This document shows, piece by piece, positions 16,352 to 24,481 of a stretch of 64,000 nucleotides of DNA. This DNA comes from CAWIJJ01 sp963836425 (GTDB lineage: Bacteria; Acidobacteriota; Terriglobia; Bryobacterales; Bryobacteraceae). The DNA lies in the NCBI GenBank assembly GCA_963836425.1, contig CAWIJJ010000003.1:505070-569069 (forward strand), in the 5' to 3' direction. The notes under the pieces were generated by a model. That model saw nothing but the letters and a program-made list of their open reading frames with translations. It was not told the DNA's origin and made no database searches. Each line of letters starts with the position of its first letter. Position 1 is the first letter of the stretch. The translations under genes and the position numbers were made by a program.

Positions 16352-17205
16352 TTTCCTCCTTCTTTGAATCCGAACAGCCGCATCGCATTCTGTTTCAGAA
16401 TCAGCGGCCGGACCTCGTCCCGGATCGCGATCTTCTCGAAATCCGCCATCCACCGGTCCGGCGTCAGCAGCGGATAATCCGACCCGAACAGCATCTTATC
16501 TTTGAGCAGCGTATTCGCGTATTGCACCAGAATCGGCGGAAAATATTTGGGTGACCAGCCTGACAGGTCGATATATACCGTCGGCTTGTGCAGGCACATC
16601 GAGATCGCTTCGTCCTGCCACGGAAACGAAGGGTGCGCCAGGATGATCGGCAGGTCCGGAAAATCCACCGCCACATCGTCGATGGGCATCGGGTTCCCGT
16701 ATTTCAGCCGGATGCCGCCGCCCCCGGGCATGCCCGTGCCGATGCCGCTGTGCCCGGTGTGAAACAGGACCGGCAGCTTTGCCTCCGCGAACACCTCGTA
16801 CAGCGGATACGCCACCGGGTCGTTCGGAAAAAACTGTTGCAGCGGTGGATGCAGTTTCAGCCCGCGAATCACGCCCGCGTTCACAAGCCGCCGCGCCTCC
16901 CGCACCCCCTCCGGCCCGCGCGCCGGGTCGATGCTCGCAAACGCCATCACCACATCGGAGTTGGCCGCGGCGAACTCCGCCACCGAATCGTTCGAAACCT
17001 GCGGCCGGCCCGTCAAACGTTCGTCCACCGGGAACACCACGCAGCCGATCTTCCGCGAGCGGTAATACTCCGCCAGCGCGTTGCGGTCGCGCGCCGCCCC
17101 GCTCTCGCCGAAATAGCGGCGGGCCGCGGCGTCCGCCGCCGAGTCCTCACCCGTGTGTTCGATGTGCACGTGTACGTCGATGGCTTTGAGTTCGGCAATG
17201 TTCAT
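16348..17205 (-). CDS. Amidohydrolase-family enzyme, candidate beta-ketoacyl-CoA cleaving enzyme of hydroxycinnamate degradation
   Basis: 285 residues from ATG 17205, which overlaps the preceding stop (ATGA). Metal-site residues of the amidohydrolase-2 barrel are visible: DVHVH (His12, His14), GLKLHPP, VLFHTGH, LAHPSFPW and GSDYPL. Such proteins include decarboxylases and hydrolases. In Agrobacterium fabrum ferulate degradation an amidohydrolase-fold protein (Atu1421) acts as a non-thiolase beta-ketothiolase after the CoA ligase, hydratase and dehydrogenase steps; the gene order here (CoA synthase, hydratase/dehydrogenase, amidohydrolase) suggests the same job. That is inference from context; a decarboxylase is the main alternative. 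The first 50 codons are duplicated just upstream in the chimeric ORF. Confidence 0.85.
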   Translation of the reverse strand: MNIAELKAIDVHVHIEHTGEDSAADAAARRYFGESGAARDRNALAEYYRSRKIGCVVFPVDERLTGRPQVSNDSVAEFAAANSDVVMAFASIDPARGPEGVREARRLVNAGVIRGLKLHPPLQQFFPNDPVAYPLYEVFAEAKLPVLFHTGHSGIGTGMPGGGGIRLKYGNPMPIDDVAVDFPDLPIILAHPSFPWQDEAISMCLHKPTVYIDLSGWSPKYFPPILVQYANTLLKDKMLFGSDYPLLTPDRWMADFEKIAIRDEVRPLILKQNAMRLFGFKEGGK

Positions 17206-17569
17206 GTTCGGATCTCGATCACCCGCGGCGAACCCGCATACAACTCCTCCACCACGGACGCCCGGTTTCGCAGCACCGCCTTTTGGTTGACGGTCCCTTT
17301 CTCGGTCAGCTCGCCGGAATCCATGGAAGGCGGCCCATCCAGCAGAATCGCACGTTGCACCCTCGTCGAAATACCCGTCGCCCGCCGCGCGAAGCTCTCG
17401 ATCAGCGGGCGCAGCGTTTCGGCTGTCACCCCCGAAGCCGCAAAAATCAGCGCGCCCACATAATCGCGGTCCGGCGCCGCCAGCACCACTTCCTGCGCCG
17501 CGCCCGCGCAGTACGTGAGAAACGCCGCCCGCAGCGGGCCCACGCTCACCCACGTTCCCGTGGACAGCT
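17055..17569 (-). repeat. 515-bp tandem duplication, copy A
   Basis: Copy A covers the end of the chimeric ORF (CoA-synthase C-terminus) and the start of the full amidohydrolase gene. It repeats 17570-18084 in the same orientation at a fixed offset of 515 bp. By eye I count about 15 differences, roughly 97% identity. About 12 of them are silent in the encoded frames. Confidence 0.93.
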
Positions 17570-17720
17570 GCGAGCGGTAGTAGTCCGCCAGCGCGTTGCG
17601 GTCGCGCGCCGCCCCGCTCTCGCCGAAATAGCGCCGCGCCGCGGCGTCCGCCGCCGAGTCCTCACCCGTATGTTCGATGTGCACGTGTACGTCGATGGCT
17701 TTGAGTTCGGCAATGTTCAT
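17202..17720 (-). CDS. Chimeric ORF: amidohydrolase N-terminus fused to feruloyl-CoA synthase C-terminus
   Basis: 172 residues. Residues 1-50 copy the start of the downstream amidohydrolase (MNIAELKAIDVHVH onwards, one substitution Glu to Asp) and residues 52-172 copy the end of the upstream feruloyl-CoA synthase (from LSTGTWVSVGPLR to the stop, with Tyr for His and Val for Leu changes). It is the product of the 515-bp tandem duplication: the junction lies near 17569 and happens to keep an open frame. It has the same start context as the real amidohydrolase gene, overlapping the synthase stop by 4 bp, so it would be translated. Neither half holds a complete active site; probably a non-functional by-product or an assembly artefact. 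Confidence 0.85.
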   Translation of the reverse strand: MNIAELKAIDVHVHIEHTGEDSAADAAARRYFGESGAARDRNALADYYRSQLSTGTWVSVGPLRAAFLTYCAGAAQEVVLAAPDRDYVGALIFAASGVTAETLRPLIESFARRATGISTRVQRAILLDGPPSMDSGELTEKGTVNQKAVLRNRASVVEELYAGSPRVIEIRT

Positions 17721-18084
17721 GTTCGGATCTCGATCACCCGTGGCGACCCCGCATACAACTCCTCCACCACGGACGCCCGGTTTCGCAGCACCGCCTTCTG
17801 GTTGACGGTCCCTTTCTCGGTCAGCTCGCCGGAATCCATGGAAGGCGGCCCATCCAGCAGAATCGCACGTTGCACCCTCGTCGAAATACCCGTGGCCCGC
17901 CGCGCGAAGCTCTCGATCAGCGGGCGCAGCGTTTCGGCCGTCAGCCCCGAAGCAGCAAAAATCAGCGCGCCCACATAATCGCGGTCCGGCGCCGCCAGCA
18001 CCACTTCCTGCGCCGCGCCCGCGCAGTGCGTGAGAAACGCGGCCCGCAGCGGACCCACGCTCACCCACGTTCCCGTGGACAGCT
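17570..18084 (-). repeat. 515-bp tandem duplication, copy B
   Basis: Copy B covers the C-terminal coding part of the intact feruloyl-CoA synthase and the first 50 codons of the chimeric ORF. Its right edge is at agct 18081-18084, where the synthase sequence continues uniquely; its left edge is at gcgagc 17570, matching 17055 in copy A. There is no inverted repeat, target-site duplication or transposase at the edges. Confidence 0.93.
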
Positions 18085-19480
18085 TGAAGTCCTCCGCGAT
18101 TCGTCCGTCGAAAAGATAGCCCTGTAGCGGGTCCTCCGCGCTGGCCGGAATCAGCGCGTCGCCCAGCCGGTAAAATCCTTCCTCGTCGAACGCCGCCTCG
18201 GTCATCGCCCGGTCGCACCAGAACCCCGGCGTGATGTTCGGCCCCCGCAGCCGCGCCTCCATCTTGTTCTCCACCGGCGCGATCTTCAACTCCACTCCCG
18301 GCACCGGCAACCCCACCCGCCCGGCCGACGCGCCCTCCACCCCCGTAGCCAAGGCCAGCGGCGCGCTTTCCGTCGCGCCCAGGCCGGTCAGCATCAGGAT
18401 CTCCTCCCCGCAAGCCTCCACCGCCAGTTCCTGCAACTCGTCCCACACCCGCTGGTTCAGCCCCGCCGCGGCATAGAACAGGATCCTCACCCGGCGGAAG
18501 AAACATTCCCGCAGCGTCCGATCGGCGCGCAGGGCCGGAACCAGCATCTCGTACCCTTTGGGCACGTTGAAATAGGCGGTCGTCGCCACCTCCCGCAGGT
18601 TCGCCACCGTGGCGCCGAACCCCGCGGGCGTAGGCTTGCCGCCGTCGATGTAGAGGCTGCCGCCGTTATACAGCGCCAGTCCGAAATTGTGACTGCCGCC
18701 GAACGTGTGATTCCACGGCAGCCAGTCGCAAAGCACCGGCGGCTCTTCCGCTACGAACGGAAGCAGGCTTCGCAGCATCTCCTGGTTGGAGCACAGCATC
18801 CGCCCCGTCGTGATCACGCCCTTCGGCCGCCCAGTCGAGCCCGACGTGAACAGGATCTTCGCAATCGTATCCGGCGTGACCCGCGCATGCGCCTCGTCCA
18901 CTGCCGCCGAAGCCGTCGTTTTTGCCAGTTCCCGGAATGGCGTCATCCCCGCTCCGCCGTCCAGCGTGACGATCTCCGTCCGCCCGTCCGCCACCGCCCG
19001 GAGCGGCCGCGCGAACGCCGCCCCGTCCGCCGCGAATGCCAGCGCCGGCTCCAGCCGCTCCCACAGATACCGCAGCGTGGTCAGGTCCGCCGAGGCCAGC
19101 GAATACGCGGGCGCCACCGGCGCGTACTTCACCCCCGTGTACAGGCACGCCAGCCCCAGCAGCGCGTGCTCGATGCCGTTGCCCGAAAGGATCGCCACCG
19201 TCTTCGTGCCGTCCATGCCCCGGTCCAGCAGTGCCTGTGCCACCGAACGCACCCTTCCGAGCGCCTCCGCGTACGTGAGCGAGCGCCACCCTCCCGCTTC
19301 GTTCCGCTCCGCCAGGAAGATCCGCTCCGGCGCGGCGGAGGCCCACTGCTCCAGCCGTTCAGTCAGCTTCCCGGGATACGGTCCGAGCGGCCGAGGATGC
19401 CGGACGTAGACGGTGCCGTCCGCGCGGCGGTCGAATACCGCCTCCAACCGCGGCACATCCACCTTGCGCACCGCCCGCAT
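17717..19480 (-). CDS. fcs: Feruloyl-CoA synthase (AMP-forming hydroxycinnamate-CoA ligase)
   Basis: 587 residues from ATG 19480, preceded by AAGGGATGAG. The adenylation-domain P-loop is ILFTSGSTGRPKGVITT; the later ATESAPLALA, GFW and YRLGDALIPA motifs and the FDGRIAEDFKLSTGTWVSVG segment are characteristic of feruloyl-CoA synthases rather than other acyl-CoA ligases. VNQKAV near the C-terminus supplies the catalytic Lys. It activates ferulate, p-coumarate or caffeate with ATP and CoA. It starts 4 bp after the hydratase/dehydrogenase stop in a tightly packed operon. Its last 120 codons are copied in the downstream chimeric ORF. Confidence 0.92.
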   Translation of the reverse strand: MRAVRKVDVPRLEAVFDRRADGTVYVRHPRPLGPYPGKLTERLEQWASAAPERIFLAERNEAGGWRSLTYAEALGRVRSVAQALLDRGMDGTKTVAILSGNGIEHALLGLACLYTGVKYAPVAPAYSLASADLTTLRYLWERLEPALAFAADGAAFARPLRAVADGRTEIVTLDGGAGMTPFRELAKTTASAAVDEAHARVTPDTIAKILFTSGSTGRPKGVITTGRMLCSNQEMLRSLLPFVAEEPPVLCDWLPWNHTFGGSHNFGLALYNGGSLYIDGGKPTPAGFGATVANLREVATTAYFNVPKGYEMLVPALRADRTLRECFFRRVRILFYAAAGLNQRVWDELQELAVEACGEEILMLTGLGATESAPLALATGVEGASAGRVGLPVPGVELKIAPVENKMEARLRGPNITPGFWCDRAMTEAAFDEEGFYRLGDALIPASAEDPLQGYLFDGRIAEDFKLSTGTWVSVGPLRAAFLTHCAGAAQEVVLAAPDRDYVGALIFAASGLTAETLRPLIESFARRATGISTRVQRAILLDGPPSMDSGELTEKGTVNQKAVLRNRASVVEELYAGSPRVIEIRT

Positions 19481-19484
19481 TCTC

Positions 19485-21593
19485 TCATCCCTTCCGTTCG
19501 CGGTCGTATTCGCGGAACGTGCGGCCCTCCGCCGCCAGCCTCTCCAGCAGCGGCGCCGGAGTCCACCGCTCCCCGAACTCGCGCCCGAACCGCCGCACGC
19601 TCTCGAGCACCGTTCCCAGCCCCACCGTATCGGCATAGAACATCGGCCCGCCCCGCCATGCCGGGAACCCGTAGCCGTTCATGTAAACCACATCGATGTC
19701 CGAGGCCCGCATCGCCACCCCTTCCTCCAGCAGGCGCGCCCCTTCGTTGATCAGCGCATAAACCGACCGCTCCACTATCTCGCGTTCGCCGATCTCCCGC
19801 CGCGCGATCCCCGCCTCCCGCGCCGCGCTCTCGATCAGTTGCTCCACTTCCGGATCGGGCGCCGGCTTGCGGTCTTCGCCGTACAGATACCAGCCCTTGC
19901 CCGTCTTCTGCCCGTACCGCCCCATGGCGTACAGCCGGTCCTGCACCAGCGGCCTGCGCACTCCGGCCTCGCTGAAATGGCCGAGTTCCTGCCGCACCCT
20001 CCAGGCCACGTCGATGCCCGCCAGGTCGTCCACCGCGAACATCCCCATCGCCATCCCGAACCCGGTCAGCGCCCGGTCCACCTGCTGCGGCGTCGCTCCG
20101 TCCTCCGCCAGAAACTGCGTCTCGTACATGTACCCGAAAAACATCCGGTTCCCGATGAACCCCGGCGCATTCGCCGCCACCACCCCCACCTTCTTCAACC
20201 GCCGCGCCAGCGCCAGCGCCGTCGCCAGAACTTCCGCCGATGTCGCCCGCCCGCGCACGATCTCGAGCAGCCGCATGACGTTCGCCGGACTGAAGAAATG
20301 CAGCCCCGCCACCCACTCCGGCCGCCCCGTCGCCGAAGCGATCTCATCCACGCTGAGCGTCGACGTGTTGGTGGCCAGGATGCATCCCGGCCGCGCCGCC
20401 CGGTCGATCTCCCGAAACACGTCCTTCTTGAGCGCCATGTTCTCGAACACCGCTTCGATCACGATGTCCACTTCGTCGAACCCCGCCCAGTCGAGCTGCG
20501 GGCGGATCAGACCCATCCGCTCTTCCACCTGCTGCGGCGTGAAACGGCCCCGCTTCACGCTGGTTTCGTAGTTTCGCCGGATCGTCGCCAGTCCCGCGTC
20601 CAGCGCCTCCCGGCTGGCGTCTTTGAGCCGCACCGGCAGCCCCGCGTTGGCGCACGCCATCGCGATCCCGCCCCCCATCGTGCCCGCCCCCACAATCGCC
20701 GCCCGCGCCACCGGCAGCGACGCTTTCCCCACGCCCGGAACCCTGGCCGCCGCCCGCTCGGCGAAGAACGCGTGCATCATCGCCCGCGCCTGCTCCGTCG
20801 CCACGCATTCATTGAAGATCTCGCGCTCTCTCCGGCAGCCCGCGTCGAACGGCAGCGCCGCCGCGCCTTCGAGCGCCTCCACCGCGCGCAATGGAGCCTG
20901 CTGGTGCTTCCTCGTCTTCGCCGCCAGTTGCCGCCCCGCCTCGTAAAACCGCGCGTTCTCCTCGGCCGTGCCCAGCCGCTCCCCACGTTCCCGCGTCTTC
21001 CTTCCCGGCGCCGCCTGCCGCGCGAACGCCGCCGCCCCCTCCGCCAGGTCCCCCTCGATCACCGCGTCCACAAGCCCCGCCGCCAGCGCCTCCCCAGCCT
21101 TCAGCGGCTTGCCCGAAACGCACATCTCCACCGCCCGCTCCATACCCACCAGCCGCGGCAGCCGCTGCGTTCCTTCCGCCCCCGGAATGATCCCCAGGTT
21201 CACCTCCGGCTGCCCCAGCGACGCCCCCTCCGCCGCCACCCGGTAATGGCCCGCCATCGCCACCTCCAGCCCGCCCCCCAGCGCGGATCCGTGAATCGCC
21301 ATCACCACCGCCTTCGGCATGTCCTCGATCTTCGCGAGCAGCCCGTGCATGTCCGGCCCCCCCGCCCCGCGGCCCCACGCCATCTCCTCGAGCAGCCCGA
21401 TGTCGGCCCCCGCGATGAAGGTCCGTCCCGCGCCCATCACCACCACCGCGCGCGCCTCCGCGTCTCCCGCCGCGCGCTCCATCGCCGCCTTCAGCCCTTC
21501 CACCACCGCGGCGTCCAGCGCGTTCACCGGCGGATTGTCCACCGCCACGATCGCCACGCCGTCCCGCACCGAATACGTCACCGATTGATCCAT
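19485..21593 (-). CDS. Bifunctional enoyl-CoA hydratase / 3-hydroxyacyl-CoA dehydrogenase (FadB/FadJ-like)
   Basis: 702 residues, close to the 700-730 of FadB/FadJ. The N-terminal crotonase domain shows TFIAGADIGLLEE and GSALGGGLEVAMA, which form the oxyanion hole, and IPGAEGTQRLPR with the catalytic Glu region. The dehydrogenase part begins at AIVGAGTMGGGIA (NAD loop) and includes HFFSPANVMRLLEIV and PGFIGNR; the C-terminal duplicated domain is present. In this operon it most likely hydrates and oxidises the side chain of p-coumaroyl- or feruloyl-CoA to the beta-keto thioester (inference), although general fatty-acid beta-oxidation is possible. ATG 21593 starts 17 bp after the pobA stop. Confidence 0.92.
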   Translation of the reverse strand: MDQSVTYSVRDGVAIVAVDNPPVNALDAAVVEGLKAAMERAAGDAEARAVVVMGAGRTFIAGADIGLLEEMAWGRGAGGPDMHGLLAKIEDMPKAVVMAIHGSALGGGLEVAMAGHYRVAAEGASLGQPEVNLGIIPGAEGTQRLPRLVGMERAVEMCVSGKPLKAGEALAAGLVDAVIEGDLAEGAAAFARQAAPGRKTRERGERLGTAEENARFYEAGRQLAAKTRKHQQAPLRAVEALEGAAALPFDAGCRREREIFNECVATEQARAMMHAFFAERAAARVPGVGKASLPVARAAIVGAGTMGGGIAMACANAGLPVRLKDASREALDAGLATIRRNYETSVKRGRFTPQQVEERMGLIRPQLDWAGFDEVDIVIEAVFENMALKKDVFREIDRAARPGCILATNTSTLSVDEIASATGRPEWVAGLHFFSPANVMRLLEIVRGRATSAEVLATALALARRLKKVGVVAANAPGFIGNRMFFGYMYETQFLAEDGATPQQVDRALTGFGMAMGMFAVDDLAGIDVAWRVRQELGHFSEAGVRRPLVQDRLYAMGRYGQKTGKGWYLYGEDRKPAPDPEVEQLIESAAREAGIARREIGEREIVERSVYALINEGARLLEEGVAMRASDIDVVYMNGYGFPAWRGGPMFYADTVGLGTVLESVRRFGREFGERWTPAPLLERLAAEGRTFREYDRERKG

Positions 21594-21610
21594 CGCCACC
21601 TCGTCACTTC

Positions 21611-22801
21611 TCACCAATCGAGCGGCAGCCCCACATAATTCTCCGCCAGCGTCGCGGCCGCCGCGCGCGACGTCGTCACCTGCTCCAGTTCCGCCAGTTG
21701 CCGCCGGTAATCGAACCCGTCGCCGCCCTCCGGCCGGTGCAGCATCGATGTCATCCACCAGGAGAAATGTTGCGCCCTCCACACCCGCCGCAGGCACCTC
21801 TCCGAATACCCCTCCAACCCTTCCGCCGGCCCGCCCCGATAGCGCGCCGCCAGCGCCCGCGCCAGCACGCTAACGTCCGCCGCAGCCAGGTTCAGCCCCT
21901 TCGCCCCCGTCGGCGGAACAATGTGCGCCGCGTCCCCGGCCAGAAACAGACGCCCGTATTGCATCGGCTCCACCACGAAGCTCCGCATCGCCGTCACGCC
22001 CTTCTGCAACACCGGACCCCGGTTCAGCCGGAATCCGTCTTCCGTCTCGAAACGGCGTTCCAATTCGTCCCACACCCGCTCGTCCGGCCACTCCGCCAGA
22101 TCCTCGTCCGGACGGCATTGCAGATATACCCGGCTGATCCGCGGGCTACGCATGCTCAACAGCGCAAATCCGCGCTCGTGGTTCGAATAAATCAGCTCTT
22201 CCGACGCCGGCGGCGCCTCCGCCAGAATTCCCAGCCAGCCGAACGGATACACCCGCTCGTAGCACCGCAGCGCTCCCGCCGGAATCGACTCGCGGCTGAT
22301 GCCGTGGAATCCGTCGCACCCGCCCACATAGTCGCACGCGATCTCCCACTGCTCGCCGCCACGCGCGAAACGGATCCGCGGCGCGTCGCCCTCGATGCCC
22401 GCCAGGCTGACGTCCCCCACCTCGAACAGAATCGGCCCCCCGTACGCCAGCCGTGCCGCGATCAGGTCCTTCACCACCTCGTGCTGCGCGTACACCGTGA
22501 TCGCCCGGCCGCCCGTCAGCCCGTGCAGGTCGATGCGGTGGCCGCGCCCCCGGAAGCGCAGTTCGATCCCGCGATGCACCAGCCCTTCCCGCCGCAGCCG
22601 CTCCCCCACACCCGTGTCGTTCAGCAGGTCCACCGTGCCCTGCTCCAGAACCCCGGCGCGGATCCGCTCCTCCACGTGCTTCCGGCTCTGCGTCTCGATC
22701 ACCACCGACTCCACGCCCTCGAGGTGCAGCAGATGGGCCAGCAGCAGCCCCGCCGGGCCCGCGCCCACGATCCCCACCTGCGTGCGCAGCACCTTCGCCA
22801 T
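21611..22801 (-). CDS. pobA: 4-hydroxybenzoate 3-monooxygenase
   Basis: 396 residues, the usual length for PobA. VGIVGAGPAGLLLAHLL is the FAD Rossmann loop, GGCDGFHGISRESI the DG motif that binds FAD and NADPH, and LFLAGDAAHIVPPTGAKGLN the GD motif. ETQSRKHVEERIRAGVLEQG near the N-terminus is specific to PobA within the class A flavin monooxygenases. It hydroxylates 4-hydroxybenzoate to protocatechuate in the cytoplasm. It starts 3 bp after the regulator stop and feeds the divergent protocatechuate dioxygenase. Its presence suggests that 4-hydroxybenzoate, the product of p-coumarate side-chain shortening, is a real intermediate. Confidence 0.95.
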   Translation of the reverse strand: MAKVLRTQVGIVGAGPAGLLLAHLLHLEGVESVVIETQSRKHVEERIRAGVLEQGTVDLLNDTGVGERLRREGLVHRGIELRFRGRGHRIDLHGLTGGRAITVYAQHEVVKDLIAARLAYGGPILFEVGDVSLAGIEGDAPRIRFARGGEQWEIACDYVGGCDGFHGISRESIPAGALRCYERVYPFGWLGILAEAPPASEELIYSNHERGFALLSMRSPRISRVYLQCRPDEDLAEWPDERVWDELERRFETEDGFRLNRGPVLQKGVTAMRSFVVEPMQYGRLFLAGDAAHIVPPTGAKGLNLAAADVSVLARALAARYRGGPAEGLEGYSERCLRRVWRAQHFSWWMTSMLHRPEGGDGFDYRRQLAELEQVTTSRAAAATLAENYVGLPLDW

Positions 22802-22804
22802 TCC

Positions 22805-23581
22805 TTACCCCAGCGCCTGGCCCAGTCGTTCGGCCCCGTCCCGCAGCACCGCCAGAAAGCGGCCGATCATCTCCTCCGCCGCAACCCGCGAGGCGTGTAC
22901 CCCCGTGTTCATCGCCGCCACCACCCGCCCCGCCCGCGCCCGCACCGGCACCGCCAGCGACCGCAGCCCCACCTCCAGTTCCTCGTCCACCAGCGCGTAG
23001 CCCTGCGACCTCACCCGCTCGAGTTCGGCCGCGAGTTTCGCCTTCGCCGTGATCGTCCGGTGCGTGCGCGGCTCCAGTGTCACCCGCTCCAGGTATGCCG
23101 CCAGTTCCCTCTCCGGCAGCGCCGCCAGCAACACCCTCCCCATCGACGTGCAGTACGCCGGCAACCGGCTCCCGATCGACAGCCCCACCGCCATCACCCG
23201 GTTCGTCGCCGACCGCGCCAGGTACACGATCTCGTCCCCTTCGAGCGCACTCAGCGAGCTCGATTCGTGAATCGCCGCGCTCACCTCCTCGAGCAGCGGC
23301 GCCGCCAGCGCCGGCAGCGAACTCGACGAGAGAAACGAAAATCCCAACCTCAGCACCCGGCTGCCCAACCGGTACACCGGCCCCGTGTGGCTGGCATACC
23401 CCAGCAGTTCCAGCGTGATCAGAATCCGCCGCACCGCCGCGCGCGAAAGGCCCGTGCGCGCCGCCACGTCCCCTACCGTCGCCCCGTCCCGACGCTCCTC
23501 GAACGCTTCCAAAACCGCCAGCCCGCGCGCCAGCGAGAGCACGAAGTCCGGATTCCCTTCAAACTCCGCGAAGTCGCGCAC
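22805..23581 (-). CDS. IclR-family transcriptional regulator (PcaR/PobR type)
   Basis: 258 residues from GTG 23581; no upstream ATG fits and no clear Shine-Dalgarno is seen. Residues about 15-75 form the winged helix-turn-helix (LARGLAVLEAFE, TVGDVAARTGLSRAAVRRIL, LELLGYA), followed by the IclR effector domain with TSMGRVLLAALPE and a C-terminal AAMNTGVHA region. The gene opens the minus-strand aromatic operon and faces the CoA-transferase/protocatechuate dioxygenase operon across 81 bp. Position and family match PcaR, PcaU and PobR, activators that respond to 3-oxoadipate, protocatechuate or 4-hydroxybenzoate. It probably controls both operons and itself through the inverted repeat at 23631-23660. 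Confidence 0.92.
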   Translation of the reverse strand: MRDFAEFEGNPDFVLSLARGLAVLEAFEERRDGATVGDVAARTGLSRAAVRRILITLELLGYASHTGPVYRLGSRVLRLGFSFLSSSSLPALAAPLLEEVSAAIHESSSLSALEGDEIVYLARSATNRVMAVGLSIGSRLPAYCTSMGRVLLAALPERELAAYLERVTLEPRTHRTITAKAKLAAELERVRSQGYALVDEELEVGLRSLAVPVRARAGRVVAAMNTGVHASRVAAEEMIGRFLAVLRDGAERLGQALG

Positions 23582-23630
23582 GCGCCGATTATCGCACGAA
23601 TGTGCGGCTTGACCCCAAGCAGCTCCGCAT

Positions 23631-23660
23631 GCGAATATCGCCCTACAAGGCGATATTCGC
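23631..23660. promoter_or_regulatory. Perfect 12-bp inverted repeat, probable IclR operator
   Basis: GCGAATATCGCC (23631-23642) and GGCGATATTCGC (23649-23660) form a perfect inverted repeat with a 6-nt spacer (CTACAA). It lies in the 81-bp gap between the divergent operons and ends 2 nt before the ATG at 23663, where a ribosome binding site would be expected. A weaker repeat, CGCAC-gaat-GTGCG, lies at 23593-23606. The obvious reading is a binding site for the adjacent IclR-type regulator. In RNA it would form a stable hairpin right at the start codon, so a translational effect is also possible. Confidence 0.8.
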
Positions 23661-23662
23661 GC

Positions 23663-24481
23663 ATGGAATTCCTCAGCTTGCAGGATGCTGTCGCCCGCTT
23701 CGTCCACGACGGCGACCAGGTCGCCCTCGAAGGCTTCACCCACCTCATCCCCTTCGCCGCCGCCCGCGAAATCCTCCGCCAGGGCCGCCGCGATCTCACC
23801 CTCATCCGCATGACCCCCGACCTGATCTACGACCAGATGATCGGCATGGGCGCCGCCCGCAAACTCGTCTTCTCCTGGGGCGGCAACCCCGGCGTCGGCT
23901 CCCTTCACCGCCTGCGCGACGCCGTCGAACACGGCTGGCCCGCTCCGCTCGAGATCGTGGAGCACAGCCACTCCGCCATGGCGCACGCCTACGAGGCCGG
24001 CGCCTCCGGAATGCCCTGCGCCTTCTTCCGCGGCTACCTCGGTTCCGACCTGCCCTCCGTGAACGACGCCATCCGCTCCGTCGCCTGCCCGTTCACCGGC
24101 GAGCAGCTCGCCTGCATCCCCGCGCTCCGCCCCGATGTCACCATCGTTCACGCGCAGAAGGCCGACCGCGAAGGCAATGTCCTGATCGAAGGCATCATCG
24201 GCGTGCAGAAGGAAGCGGTGCTGGCCGCGCGCCGCGCCGTCGTCACCGTGGAAGAGATCGTGGACGATTTCGGGCCGCGCTCCTCGAACGCCGTCATCCT
24301 GCCCGGCTGGACGCTCGCCGCCGTGGTTCACGCGCCCCGCGGCGCCTGGCCTTCCTACGCCCACGGCTACTATCCGCGCGACAATGCCTTCTACATCGCG
24401 TGGGACGAAATTTCGCGTTCCCGCGACTCCTTTCTCGCCTGGATGGAGGAGAACGTTTTGGCCGCCAGGGTGCCCGGATGA
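23663..24481 (+). CDS. 3-oxoadipate CoA-transferase, subunit A
   Basis: 272 residues from ATG 23663; the frame is open far upstream but only as a shadow of the minus-strand genes. EGFTHLIPFAAAREILRQ near the N-terminus, VFSWGGNPGVGSLHRLRDA and the later VHAQKADREGNVLIEG are typical of the alpha subunit of the glutaconate/3-oxoadipate CoA-transferase family. With subunit B it moves CoA from succinyl-CoA to 3-oxoadipate, the penultimate step of the protocatechuate branch. It overlaps the next gene by 4 bp (ATGA). No Shine-Dalgarno precedes the start; the inverted repeat occupies that place. The substrate is inferred from the neighbouring pcaHG genes. Confidence 0.88.
   Translation: MEFLSLQDAVARFVHDGDQVALEGFTHLIPFAAAREILRQGRRDLTLIRMTPDLIYDQMIGMGAARKLVFSWGGNPGVGSLHRLRDAVEHGWPAPLEIVEHSHSAMAHAYEAGASGMPCAFFRGYLGSDLPSVNDAIRSVACPFTGEQLACIPALRPDVTIVHAQKADREGNVLIEGIIGVQKEAVLAARRAVVTVEEIVDDFGPRSSNAVILPGWTLAAVVHAPRGAWPSYAHGYYPRDNAFYIAWDEISRSRDSFLAWMEENVLAARVPG

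Noticed and set aside
17055..18084. Interpretation of the 515-bp repeat as an insertion sequence
   Set aside because: No transposase, no terminal inverted repeats and no target-site duplication; the unit consists of parts of two operon genes.
17283..19750. Plus-strand frames over the CoA-synthase region
   Set aside because: Antisense shadows; the 515-bp duplication makes them look repeated and so deceptively conserved.
21698..23662. Long upstream extension of the CoA-transferase subunit A frame
   Set aside because: This part is antisense to pobA and the IclR gene; the family similarity begins only at the ATG at 23663.
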